NCBI GenBank assembly: GCA_018266795.1
Contig: JAFDZV010000018.1
Span: 122,703-186,702 of the forward strand
DNA: 64,000 nt
DNA from: Bacteroidota bacterium
GTDB taxonomy: Bacteria; Bacteroidota; Ignavibacteria; OLB7
Reading direction: 5' to 3'
The position numbers were made by a program, and so were the translations under genes. The notes under the pieces were generated by a model. That model searched no databases and was not told the origin of the DNA. It saw only the letters and a list, made by a program, of their open reading frames with translations. Position 1 is the first letter of the stretch. Each line of letters starts with the position of its first letter. Of the stretch, positions 25,898 to 34,319 are shown piece after piece.

Positions 25898-27259
25898 ATG
25901 TTCTCGATGAACGGCAATCGTCTGGCAATGCGGATCGCACTTCGGCATCTCCGAGTTCGGAGACGCCCAACGATTCTTGCTACGCTGGGCATCGCGATCG
26001 GCGGCGGAATCTTTGCGTTGGTGGTTGCCATCACCACCGGGCAGCAGAACTTCCTGGAGGAGCGATTGATCGATGTCTCACCGCATATCATCATTACGTC
26101 CGATCGACTTCAGCCGCTGACGGCACAGAATCTCCTAGGCGAGCCGTCCCTGGACTCCGATCCTTCGGATGGGAAACGGCGTGAGGCTGTAATCGAATTG
26201 CGCAGGAACGTGCCGCCGCAGGCGCGCAAGGAGTTGAAGCCGTATCCCGCGCTCCAGTCGCTTGTGGAACATGGCCTGCCCGATGCGGTTGCGGTTGCCC
26301 CGTTCGTCGCGATGGATGGGGTCTTCCGCAATGGTGCACAGTTCCGGATGGTTTCCGTGCGCGGCATCGATCCCGTTCGTGAGCGGGCGATTGCAAATCT
26401 CGCGGCGATTGTCGTCGCGGGCCGATTGGAGGATCTCGCTTCGCATCCTGATGGCGTGGTGCTCGGCAGCGGGCTTGCCCGGAAGCTACACCTGAGTGTG
26501 GGGGAGACGTTCAGCTTCGTGACGGCGTCCGGAACGATTCAGCAACTGGCGGTCACGGGGATATTCGAAAGTGGAATCGTGAATTTCGATGATCGTCGTG
26601 CATACATCAATCTTGCCACAGCTCAGCGTCTGCGCGGCATGTCGCGTACTGCGGCTTCCGGCCTGAGCGTTCGGGTTCGTGACGCCGATCGTGTGGTCGA
26701 GGCCGGGCAGCTGCTTCAGGCTCTTACCGGATACAGAACGGAGACATGGCAGGAGACGAACGCGCAGATCATCGCGTTGCAGGAACGGCTGGGAGTAATC
26801 GCGTGTCTGCTCGTGATCCCCGTCTTCGTCGCCGCTGCCTTCGGCATCTCGAATATGCTGGTGAGAATTGTGCTCGAGAAGAAGCCGGACGTGGCGATCA
26901 TGACATCGTTCGGTGTGGCACGTGGAGTAGTTGTGCGCACATTCCTGTTCGAGGGAGCAATCATCGGTCTTGTTGGAGGCACCCTGGCAACCGGCGTCGG
27001 GTATGGCGCTGCACTCCTCGTTTCGCACCTTTATCCGATCCCCATGGTGAGCAACCAGGCGTATGTACGGTTCGATCGATTCCCGGTGGCGCTCGATCCG
27101 GCCATCTTCGTGCTGGCGTTCGGCACCTCGCTGTTCATGGCGATTGTCGCAAGTGTGCTTCCTGCCCGGCGCGCGGCTCGTTTCGTTCCTGTGCAGACCA
27201 TTCGCGAAGAACGTCAGTCGATGTCGTTATGCGACATTTCGGAGATTTGCCGAAGCTGA
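25898..27259 (+). CDS. FtsX/MacB-like ABC transporter permease (first of two)
   Basis: 453 residues from the ATG at 25898. A GTG at 25862 overlapping the previous stop is the alternative; AAGGAG lies between them. The topology is one N-terminal membrane helix (T-L-G-I-A-I-G-G-G-I-F-A-L-V-V-A-I), a large periplasmic MacB-core domain (about 45-290), then three C-terminal helices with the cytoplasmic coupling motif E-K-K-P-D-V-A-I-M-T-S-F-G-V. A C-terminal P-A-R-R-A-A-R-F-V-P-V-Q-T-I-R is typical of the LolC/E-MacB family. It is paralogous to the next gene, suggesting a LolCE-like heterodimer. Confidence 0.85.
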   Translation: MFSMNGNRLAMRIALRHLRVRRRPTILATLGIAIGGGIFALVVAITTGQQNFLEERLIDVSPHIIITSDRLQPLTAQNLLGEPSLDSDPSDGKRREAVIELRRNVPPQARKELKPYPALQSLVEHGLPDAVAVAPFVAMDGVFRNGAQFRMVSVRGIDPVRERAIANLAAIVVAGRLEDLASHPDGVVLGSGLARKLHLSVGETFSFVTASGTIQQLAVTGIFESGIVNFDDRRAYINLATAQRLRGMSRTAASGLSVRVRDADRVVEAGQLLQALTGYRTETWQETNAQIIALQERLGVIACLLVIPVFVAAAFGISNMLVRIVLEKKPDVAIMTSFGVARGVVVRTFLFEGAIIGLVGGTLATGVGYGAALLVSHLYPIPMVSNQAYVRFDRFPVALDPAIFVLAFGTSLFMAIVASVLPARRAARFVPVQTIREERQSMSLCDISEICRS

Positions 27260-27300
27260 TGCCGTGTTCGTTGTGTTGACGGACGCATGCATTCAACGGC

Positions 27301-28617
27301 ATGCATCACGGTCATGCCTGCCGACAACCGAGAGCAATCCAGGACCCGCTTCCCATTCCGCTTCTGCTCACGATAGCGATTCAACAACTGCTTGCGTATC
27401 GGCGGCAGACAATCATCACCGTCAGCGGCATGATGGTTGGCGTTACCGTGGTGCTGGTAACGCTCTCGCTCTTCGGCGGCCTGCTTGATTCATTCACCAG
27501 GAAAATCCTGAACGTCGCGCCGCACGTGACGATGACGGCAGTGAGCGTTCGCGGAGTAGGCACGGAGTTGCTTCTGGACGTGCCGCCGCACAGTGCGATC
27601 GAACTGGCGAGGAACGTGGAGCCGTTGGAACGTTTGCGCGTTCCGAATGTCATGAAGCTGCTTCGTGAGGTTGAGCAGGCACTCGGCAATCGTCTTACGG
27701 CAGCTTCCCCCTACCTTTCCACGCAGGTGCTTGCCGCATACGGTACCGGCAACGCTACACTGCCTGTTGTCGGGGTGATACCGAAGCGCGAGGCAATGAT
27801 GAGCGATCTGACGAAGTATCTGCGGAGCGGATCGGTTGCAAGACTCGAGGCAACACACGACGGCATGTTGATCGGCGCGAAGGCCGCATCCGATCTCGGT
27901 GTGGACTTCGGCGATCGTCTTCAACTTGTCTCCGCGACCGGCGATGTTGTGCCGGTGCGGGTTGTCGGCGTGTACCGTCTCGGTATGGGGGAATCGGATC
28001 GCGCCGCGTTCGTGAATCTCAGGCTTGCACAGACACTGGATCGTGCGCTGCCGAGTGAGGCAACCGGTATCGGGTTTCAGTTGAGGAACGTCGATGATGC
28101 TCCGGCCGCCGCGCTCGAGATCGAGGCAATCACCGGGCGAAAAACGGATACGTGGCAACAGACCAATGCCGACGCGATTTCGATCTTCGTACTCCGGCAA
28201 ATGCTGGTCTACGCGGTGGTTGGATTCGTCATCGTGATCTGCGGATTCGGGGTCGCGAATATTCTGATTACGATCGTGCTGGAGAAACGGCGCGACATCG
28301 CTGTGATGCGTTCGTTCGGCCTCTCGCGCTCGCGACTGTTCCGGATGTACCTGTTGCAGGGTCTGGTGATTGCAATCACGGGGAGTATCCTCGGGTGCGC
28401 GATCGGCGCGGTGGCCATCGGACTGATGGGAACGATGCCCGTTGGCGCAGGCGTTGCCGCGGTGGAGACGAGGACGCTGCAGATGGCGTGGAGCCCGTGG
28501 TACTTCGTTGCTGCGGTCGCGAGCACATTGGTTGCCGGTGCCGTAGCTTCCATTGCTCCGGCGCGAACGGCCGCGAGTCTTGTCCCGGCCGACGTATTGC
28601 GAGGCGGACATCCGTGA
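27301..28617 (+). CDS. FtsX/LolCE-like ABC transporter permease (second of two)
   Basis: 438 residues. It has the same layout as the preceding permease: helix 1 (I-T-V-S-G-M-M-V-G-V-T-V-V-L-V-T-L), a periplasmic domain, then helices with the coupling block E-K-R-R-D-I-A-V-M-R-S-F-G-L-S and the end A-P-A-R-T-A-A-S-L-V-P-A-D-V-L-R-G. The start is uncertain, since the first ~20 residues (H-H-G-H-A-C-R-Q) look non-helical. It lies 41 bases after the first permease and 166 before the ATPase, all on one strand. With the ATPase it would form a LolCDE-like complex joined to the MacA-like adaptor, an arrangement for moving substrate out of the inner membrane. Confidence 0.85.
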   Translation: MHHGHACRQPRAIQDPLPIPLLLTIAIQQLLAYRRQTIITVSGMMVGVTVVLVTLSLFGGLLDSFTRKILNVAPHVTMTAVSVRGVGTELLLDVPPHSAIELARNVEPLERLRVPNVMKLLREVEQALGNRLTAASPYLSTQVLAAYGTGNATLPVVGVIPKREAMMSDLTKYLRSGSVARLEATHDGMLIGAKAASDLGVDFGDRLQLVSATGDVVPVRVVGVYRLGMGESDRAAFVNLRLAQTLDRALPSEATGIGFQLRNVDDAPAAALEIEAITGRKTDTWQQTNADAISIFVLRQMLVYAVVGFVIVICGFGVANILITIVLEKRRDIAVMRSFGLSRSRLFRMYLLQGLVIAITGSILGCAIGAVAIGLMGTMPVGAGVAAVETRTLQMAWSPWYFVAAVASTLVAGAVASIAPARTAASLVPADVLRGGHP

Positions 28618-28783
28618 CCATTGCATGATTGTTCAATGAATGCAACGGCAATCCCTGCTCGATATGCGTAGTGCGTTTGAGTGAGGCATGGCGCCAGCGC
28701 GCCCTGCTGCGGGTTGCGATTGACGTGCGCAGGATCATGCGAGCCCTTTATTCCGGCAGCAACGTTGAGATGTGCCTGTGACA

Positions 28784-29539
28784 ATGGATCGGAACGATAC
28801 CGCGACACTACTTCGGCTGGAGCATGTCCGGAGGATGAGCGATGCCTCCACGGAGGTTGCCAGCGTGATCATTCCCGATCTCACCATCGAGATTTCGAGT
28901 GGTGAGTTCGTGGCGATAACGGGGCCCTCCGGAGCGGGCAAGAGCACGCTGCTGTACATGATGGGTGGGCTGGACAGGCCGACATCGGGGCGGATCGTAT
29001 TCGACGGCGAGGAGATCTCTTCGTTCTCGGAGGATCGTCTCTGCAGTATTCGCAATCTCAAGATCGGCTTGGTTTATCGGTTTCACTTTCTCCTGGCGGA
29101 GTTCACCGTGCTCGAGAATGTGATGATGCCGATGCTGGTTGCCGGTACCGGACGTGCCGATGCGCGCGAGCGCGCACGGAAACTTCTGAATCGGGTTGAG
29201 CTGGATGAGAAGTTGCACAGCAGGCCGAGCCAGCTCTCGGGCGGAGAGCTGCAACGCGTTGCTGTGGCACGCGCGCTGGCCAACCGGCCGTTGCTCCTTC
29301 TGGGGGATGAGCTTACCGGATCGCTGGATTCACGATCGAGCCGCCATGTGTTCGATCTGCTGGAGGAGCTGAGCGCCGAAGGGCAGACGATTGTGTACGT
29401 GACGCACGATGCAGAACTGGCTTCGCGTGCGCGGCGCCGCGTGCACATCGTAGATGGAGCGATTGTATCGGATACGGGGGCCGGACCGGCTCGTCGTGGC
29501 ACCACCGTTCCCGATGTGGATGTCGAACGTGAGGAATGA
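28784..29539 (+). CDS. ABC ATPase of the MacB/LolD type, Q-loop glutamine replaced by arginine
   Basis: 251 residues from ATG 28784 (a GTG at 28772 is possible). Walker A G-P-S-G-A-G-K-S-T is at 47-55, the signature L-S-G-G-E-L-Q-R-V-A and Walker B L-L-L-L-G-D-E-L-T-G-S-L-D follow, and the H-loop is V-T-H-D. The F-H-F-L-L-A-E-F-T-V-L-E-N-V-M-M-P block is that of LolD/MacB, where it reads Q-F-H-H-L-L-P. Here the Q-loop residue is Arg99 (codon CGG, 29078-29080) instead of Gln, one transition away from CAG. The Q-loop glutamine contacts the catalytic magnesium and water, so activity may be altered. Everything else is intact, so this is not an obvious pseudogene. Confidence 0.85.
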   Translation: MDRNDTATLLRLEHVRRMSDASTEVASVIIPDLTIEISSGEFVAITGPSGAGKSTLLYMMGGLDRPTSGRIVFDGEEISSFSEDRLCSIRNLKIGLVYRFHFLLAEFTVLENVMMPMLVAGTGRADARERARKLLNRVELDEKLHSRPSQLSGGELQRVAVARALANRPLLLLGDELTGSLDSRSSRHVFDLLEELSAEGQTIVYVTHDAELASRARRRVHIVDGAIVSDTGAGPARRGTTVPDVDVEREE

Positions 29540-29652
29540 TGAGCCGTCGATGCGCGGTTCGGTGTGTCCGATGCTTGCCGCCGCGTTCGAACCATCTGCA
29601 AGCTGCAGTTGGTGCGCTCAGCGGGGTGATCGGGGGCTTCGCTCGGCGACAT

Positions 29653-30468
29653 TCAAAGATTCTTCAAGGTCGGGAAGGTCATGTTCAGTTTGTTGAGTGT
29701 GGAGACGACGATGGAAAGAGCTGCATAGTCGCGGTACCACTTGTTGTCCGCCGGCAGGATATACCAGGGCGCGTGGCCGGTGTTGGTGTGTTCTATCATA
29801 TCCTGAAAGGCGTCCATGTAGGCTTCCCAGTATTGGCGCTCCAGAAGATCGCCCTTGGCAAACTTCCAGTGTTTGCGCGGATCGCGCAGGCGCTCCTCGA
29901 ACCGCTTCTCCTGTTCCTCCTTGGAAATATGCAGGAAGAACTTCAGGATTACCGTTCCATTCTCGGTCATCATGCGCTCGAACTGGTTGATCTGCCGATA
30001 GCGGTGCCTGAACAGCGACTTCGGGTGCGCCAGTTCATCCGGAAGATTCTGCCGGGTAATGAGTTCCGGGTGAACCTTCACCACGGTTACCTCCTCGTAG
30101 TGTGAGCGATTGAAGATGGCTATCTCGCCGCGTCCCGGCATTGCCCTGTGTACTCGCCAGAGATAGTCATGATCAAGCTCGACATCGGACGGTTGCTTGA
30201 ACGACCATACCTTGACTCCCTGCGGATTGAGCCCCGAAGCGAGGTGCCGAACCAGGCCGTCCTTGCCGCTTGCATCGATCCCCTGGAGCACGATCAGAAG
30301 CGCCCGCTTGTTCTCTGCGAACATCAGATAGTGCAGGTCGTACAATTCCTTCATCCGTTCCTGCACACGCTGGGCAAGCTTGGCATCGTTGACGGTACCG
30401 TTGGTATCCTTCGGATCGATCTTGTGCAGATGCACTTGGGCATTTGCCGGCCGAAACTCTCGTGCCAT
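29653..30468 (-). CDS. ppk2: Polyphosphate kinase 2 family enzyme
   Basis: 271 residues; GGAGG lies six bases before the ATG. PPK2 enzymes move phosphate between polyphosphate and nucleotides, usually making NDP or NTP. The Walker A G-I-D-A-S-G-K-D-G is at 63-71, Walker B F-N-R-S-H-Y-E-E-V at 119-127, and the lid contains the basic R-x-x-Q-I-N-x-F-E-R-M and E-R-L-R-D-P-R-K-H-W-K-F blocks. The PPY-T-type end W-Y-I-L-P-A-D-N-K-W-Y-R is also present. It is a single-domain form. It stands alone, converging on the ABC operon. Two inverted repeats lie in its leader. Confidence 0.88.
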   Translation of the reverse strand: MAREFRPANAQVHLHKIDPKDTNGTVNDAKLAQRVQERMKELYDLHYLMFAENKRALLIVLQGIDASGKDGLVRHLASGLNPQGVKVWSFKQPSDVELDHDYLWRVHRAMPGRGEIAIFNRSHYEEVTVVKVHPELITRQNLPDELAHPKSLFRHRYRQINQFERMMTENGTVILKFFLHISKEEQEKRFEERLRDPRKHWKFAKGDLLERQYWEAYMDAFQDMIEHTNTGHAPWYILPADNKWYRDYAALSIVVSTLNKLNMTFPTLKNL

Positions 30469-30941
30469 GGAGGGCCTCCGTGAGATGTTGAGCGATTCTG
30501 CCCGTTATCGCAACGGGATGTTGATGCTGCACGTGCCGGATCGACAGGTGATCCGGCAGGATCTTTATTTCCGTGAACGTAGCGCATGCACCGAATGTTC
30601 GTGTCGCTCCCGCAGGTCGTGCGGGCTACGATTGGCCTGAGGGCGTTCTGTGGCGGCGCTGTATGTGCGCAGCGGCTGGTGTGGACATGAACACCGGCCG
30701 CGTTCCGGGTGGATACAGCCGGGCGGTTCTCCGCCTTCCGGATTCAGCGACGAAACCGGACCGAACGCAATGCAGCGGACAAGATAGTGCTGCGGCGGAA
30801 CACCCGGGAGCTCGGCACCATGTAGAATGTACGGACATGATGACAGTGCGTTGACGGCGTACGGGTGTGGATTTGCGGCGCAGGTACTGTAACTTGGGCA
30901 CGGTTCAGGTGTTCCACCCGCGATTCCGGAATACGTTCAAC
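30469..30941. other. Divergent leader between ppk2 and the ECF sigma factor
   Basis: No gene is seen. Two stems lie close to ppk2: CCCGTT/AACGGG (30501-30517) and the stronger TGCCGGATC (30534-30542) with GATCCGGCA (30550-30558), which is followed on the plus strand by CTTTATTT. The latter could be a terminator facing the sigma gene or a regulator site. Confidence 0.5.
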
Positions 30942-31490
30942 ATGGCAGGCAAGTTCGCAAAACATACCGACGAGGAGCTCTTCACGCTCATGAGCGGCGG
31001 GGAGAAGTCTGCGTTTGTGGAGCTGTATACTCGGTATCGCAGCCGCATCTACGCATACGCCCTGCGGATGCTCGGCAATCGCGATATGGCCAACGATGTG
31101 TTCCAGGAGACGTTCACGCGCATCTATCATCGCTGCCGTGAACAGGAGCGAATCATGTCCAACGTATCGGCCTACATCTTCACGACCGCACGGAACATCG
31201 CACTCAACATGATCCGCAACAGCAAGCCGACTGCCGCGGTGGAGGACTATCATGAGATTGTCTTCCAGCCGAGCCACGAGAACGTGGAGCTTGCGGAACT
31301 GGTGAAGCGGTCGCTGGAACTGCTTCCGCAGAACCACCGGGAGGTGTTCGTGCTTCGCGAATACAACGGGCTGAGCTATCAGGAGATTTCGGAGATCACC
31401 GGCCAGAGCCTTGCGGCTGTGAAGGTGCATATCTACCGCGCCAAGGAGCGGCTTCGGAAGATTCTTTCCCCCTATCTCGAAGAAGTATGA
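30942..31490 (+). CDS. ECF-type RNA polymerase sigma factor
   Basis: 182 residues from the ATG at 30942 (M-A-G-K-F-A-K-H-T-D-E-E-L). Region 2 covers about residues 8-75, with the A-F-V-E-L-Y-T-R-Y and D-V-F-Q-E-T-F-T-R-I motifs of -10 recognition. Region 4 covers about 125-178, with L-P-Q-N-H-R-E-V-F-V-L-R-E-Y, G-L-S-Y-Q-E-I-S-E-I-T-G and a recognition helix A-A-V-K-V-H-I-Y-R-A-K-E-R-L-R. No other domains. The next gene, 33 bases on, has the layout of its membrane anti-sigma factor, so the pair is probably one autoregulated unit sensing an envelope signal. Confidence 0.9.
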   Translation: MAGKFAKHTDEELFTLMSGGEKSAFVELYTRYRSRIYAYALRMLGNRDMANDVFQETFTRIYHRCREQERIMSNVSAYIFTTARNIALNMIRNSKPTAAVEDYHEIVFQPSHENVELAELVKRSLELLPQNHREVFVLREYNGLSYQEISEITGQSLAAVKVHIYRAKERLRKILSPYLEEV

Positions 31491-31523
31491 AGAACGGATG
31501 AGCGATAGTAGCCAGACGGTACC

Positions 31524-33122
31524 ATGATACAGAGTGAACAAATCCTGGAGTATATCGACGGCCAGCTCGACGCCGAGTCAGAGCAGGAGCTGTTCGATAC
31601 GATGGCCCGGCAACCGGAGCTTCGCTCGGTGCTGCGGCAGTTCGTCAGCATCGGGGAGGCCGTGCGTGCCGATCGCGAGGCATACGCGCCGCCCGCTGAT
31701 GTTGAACGTTCGCTCATGGCGGGGCTTGGTATCGCTGCCAGTGAGCTTGGCTTCGCTACGGGAGCCACCGGAATCGTGGCGAGACTCGGCGCCATCCTCG
31801 GTGGAAAGCTGTGGGGAGCGGTGGACGCATTCGTTGGCGGTGTTGTGCTCACCGGCATTCTGTTCGCTTTGATGACGACTCCGCATGCGGATCTTGCCGA
31901 CGGCCGGGTTGCACCGGCGGGCGACCATCGTACGATCGCTTTTGCCGACGGACGCGGCTCCGCACCGAATTCCAGCCAGCCCGGCGTCACCGTAACACAG
32001 GGAGATGGAATCCGGTCTTCGGAGACCGCCTCCCGGCCGGCCGGCGTTGCTTCCGAGGCAAAGCTCTCCCCATCGGTGAATCCCGAACTCCCGGCAACCC
32101 GGTCGAACGATGTCGGCACGGTTGCCGTGCCGCATGTGAACGGAAGTGCGGCTGTCGTCCCGAATGCTCCTCGCCAGTTCGTTATTGGTCATGGCAGCCG
32201 GATGAACAACGGCACTTCCCGATTGGTTGATCAGTCTGTTTCCGACCCTTCGTCACCAAGCAGGCGGGCCAACAATTCGTCGGCGGAACGGAGCGGCGCG
32301 GAGCATGACATGCGCCGGAATGGCTTGCAGCAATCATTGCCAAGCGATGCTTCAGGGACCCACGCTCCGGCCGAGGGCGTGAGCGAGCCCTCGGCATCCG
32401 CATCGTCAGCCAACGTTCAACATCCGGTCTCGCGGCCGGCCGTTCCGCCTTTGGGCTCCCAGGTAACTGTGCCGCCGGACCTGGCTGAAGCATGGAGACC
32501 TGCATCTGCGCGGACGATTCCGATGGCGGTGGCTCCGGCGCATCACGAGGATATCGATTGGGCAGTGTTGCCGGCCGGAGTGCGTGAGAGGGTCAACAGT
32601 ACGAATCCGCTGGACGTTGAACCCGATTCCGATAACCGATCCAGCGCATTTGCCGAGATCCGCGGCCAGATGGGGGGCTCGCTCCAGACAAGCAATGCAC
32701 GCGCCGACGTTGGCACCGGCCGTACGGCCTATGCCGGCGGTGCCTACTGGGGATTCAATAAGTCGGTGGCCATCGGGCTCGAGGGGGGAAGCGAGAGCTA
32801 CGATCAGACTCTGCGCTATCAACATGGAGATACATTGCAGATCGACCAGCGCCCGAGCTACTTCTGGGGCGGTATCGGATTGCGATATATGATGACGGAC
32901 CTCTCGTTCGTCGGCGCCGAACCGTTTTTGAACGTCACACTTGGAGGAACGTCGGTGGGGCCGATGTTCCGTTTTCGCGTGGGCGCGCAGTACAGCATTA
33001 CCAGCGCGCTTGGCGCAAATCTGAGCGGCGAACTTTCGTCGATTCAATACCAGTTCGATAACCAGCGGCTCTATTCGGGACGTTGGGGGCTCACGATGGG
33101 CCTGACCTATCGGGCGTGGTAG
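31524..33122 (+). CDS. Anti-sigma-like membrane protein with a C-terminal beta-barrel-like domain
   Basis: 532 residues. Residues 1-48 (I-L-E-Y-I-D-G-Q-L-D, then P-E-L-R-S-V-L-R-Q-F) match the start of cytoplasmic anti-sigma domains, but the zinc H-C-C motif is absent. One hydrophobic segment at about 99-117 would cross the inner membrane. Residues 120-370 are low complexity, rich in Ser, Pro, Ala and Asn, probably an unfolded periplasmic span. Residues ~375-532 contain alternating strands (A-Y-W-G-F-N-K-S-V-A-I-G-L-E, W-G-G-I-G-L-R-Y, F-R-V-G-A-Q-Y-S-I) and finish G-L-T-Y-R-A-W with terminal Trp, as OmpX-sized outer-membrane barrels do. If that is right, one chain links inner and outer membranes and controls the sigma factor beside it. 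The barrel call is mine from the strand pattern and needs modelling. Confidence 0.6.
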   Translation: MIQSEQILEYIDGQLDAESEQELFDTMARQPELRSVLRQFVSIGEAVRADREAYAPPADVERSLMAGLGIAASELGFATGATGIVARLGAILGGKLWGAVDAFVGGVVLTGILFALMTTPHADLADGRVAPAGDHRTIAFADGRGSAPNSSQPGVTVTQGDGIRSSETASRPAGVASEAKLSPSVNPELPATRSNDVGTVAVPHVNGSAAVVPNAPRQFVIGHGSRMNNGTSRLVDQSVSDPSSPSRRANNSSAERSGAEHDMRRNGLQQSLPSDASGTHAPAEGVSEPSASASSANVQHPVSRPAVPPLGSQVTVPPDLAEAWRPASARTIPMAVAPAHHEDIDWAVLPAGVRERVNSTNPLDVEPDSDNRSSAFAEIRGQMGGSLQTSNARADVGTGRTAYAGGAYWGFNKSVAIGLEGGSESYDQTLRYQHGDTLQIDQRPSYFWGGIGLRYMMTDLSFVGAEPFLNVTLGGTSVGPMFRFRVGAQYSITSALGANLSGELSSIQYQFDNQRLYSGRWGLTMGLTYRAW

Positions 33123-33198
33123 CCAGGGCAACAGGTGCGCCGCGCGCCGCATGAGCGAGGTGCGGAGGCTTGCATCGATCAACGATTGCGGGGATAGA

Positions 33199-34167
33199 AT
33201 GGTAGAACGTATTTGCAGGTTCGTCTGGCGGCACTCGTGGCAGATCGGCATCATTGCCGGTCTCGTTGTGCTTGCAGGCGCCTGCAAGGAACTGCCCGTT
33301 GACCAGAATACCGCGAACGTAACGCGGCGGCCCAAGGACACGCTGGTCACGCACGATACCACTATCGATCGTGATACAACTATCAAGGCGGACACTGTCA
33401 TCACCACAGATCGCGATACCTTGATCAAGCGGGATACGGTGGTGCACATCAAGACGGTGATCCGCACGGTTACCGTGGTGCAGGTTGATTCGGTGATCGA
33501 ACGCGATACGCTCAGGCTCAGGGATACGATTGTCAGAAACGATACGCTGAAGCTGTGGGACACCCTGAAGGTTCGAGACACGCTCAAGCTGCGTGATACG
33601 CTCACGATCCGGGATACCGTGAAGGTTGTCGACACGGTGACCGTACGTGATACCATCAGCAAGGTGGATACTCTTCGGGAGGTGTTGAAGCCGCGCTATG
33701 CCATGCTCTTCCGAAAAACGGATACCAGGACGATCGATTCGGTTGCGATGGAGATCGACGACATCACCTTGCTTGTCCTCGAACTGAGCCCGGGAACGGG
33801 CCCGACGGCCGTGCAGTTGAAGCTGATAGGGCGTGTGGTGGCATCGTACGACACCGTAAAGTGGGGCGCGATTGCGCCGTCGTGGCTGTACATGATCATA
33901 CCGCACACGGCGATCGTCAATGGAAGCGCACGGCGCGAGTTTGCCGTTGATCCCTGGAACAACACGTCGGCTCCGGGGCTGGCGATCATTCCGCGTGCCC
34001 CCTACAATCGAACGTGGGTGGCTGCAATACCCTCTGCAAGTTCCGGAACGTTCACCGTGGCAGAAATCGATACCACCGATCGCTGGCTGTATTGCTACGT
34101 GAAGGCGAAGTTCGGCTCGCCGAGCGGCGCCGCAATCGATTCACTTGCGTTGCGCTTTCAGTACTGA
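33199..34167 (+). CDS. Lipoprotein-like protein with 19 D-T hexapeptide repeats
   Basis: 322 residues starting at the Met of M-V-E-R-I-C-R (33199); GGGGATAG precedes it. A hydrophobic segment ends L-A-G-A-C (Cys29), a fair lipobox. Residues 47-162 are a regular six-residue repeat D-T-[LIV]-x-[LIV]-[RK]. Asp is at 47, 53, 59, 65, then after a two-residue slip at 73, 79, and every six from 97 to 157, with 85 and 91 degenerate. The pattern alternates hydrophobic and polar residues, suiting a long beta-solenoid or extended strand. Residues 165-322 form a separate domain (R-Y-A-M-L-F-R-K-T-D, Y-M-I-I-P-H-T-A-I) of unknown fold. It follows the sigma/anti-sigma pair by 76 bases and may belong to that unit as a periplasmic spacer or sensor. 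Function unknown. Confidence 0.65.
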   Translation: MVERICRFVWRHSWQIGIIAGLVVLAGACKELPVDQNTANVTRRPKDTLVTHDTTIDRDTTIKADTVITTDRDTLIKRDTVVHIKTVIRTVTVVQVDSVIERDTLRLRDTIVRNDTLKLWDTLKVRDTLKLRDTLTIRDTVKVVDTVTVRDTISKVDTLREVLKPRYAMLFRKTDTRTIDSVAMEIDDITLLVLELSPGTGPTAVQLKLIGRVVASYDTVKWGAIAPSWLYMIIPHTAIVNGSARREFAVDPWNNTSAPGLAIIPRAPYNRTWVAAIPSASSGTFTVAEIDTTDRWLYCYVKAKFGSPSGAAIDSLALRFQY

Positions 34168-34244
34168 GTCCGCATTCCCCTCCGCAGTTCTTCTTGCGGA
34201 TACATGTACCTCGCAATCCCGCATCGGCCCGCCCGCCCATGGGT

Positions 34245-34276
34245 TTGTGGTGCTCATGCTGCCGGATGCTATATTG
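34245..34276 (+). promoter_or_regulatory. Bacteroidota-type promoter for the 247-residue unknown gene
   Basis: TTG at 34245-34247, 22 bases, then TATATTG at 34270-34276, about 44 bases before the ATG at 34320. Confidence 0.45.
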
Positions 34277-34319
34277 CCATCGCTCCTTCCTCCACAGCAT
34301 ATCCTGTATTGGACAGATC

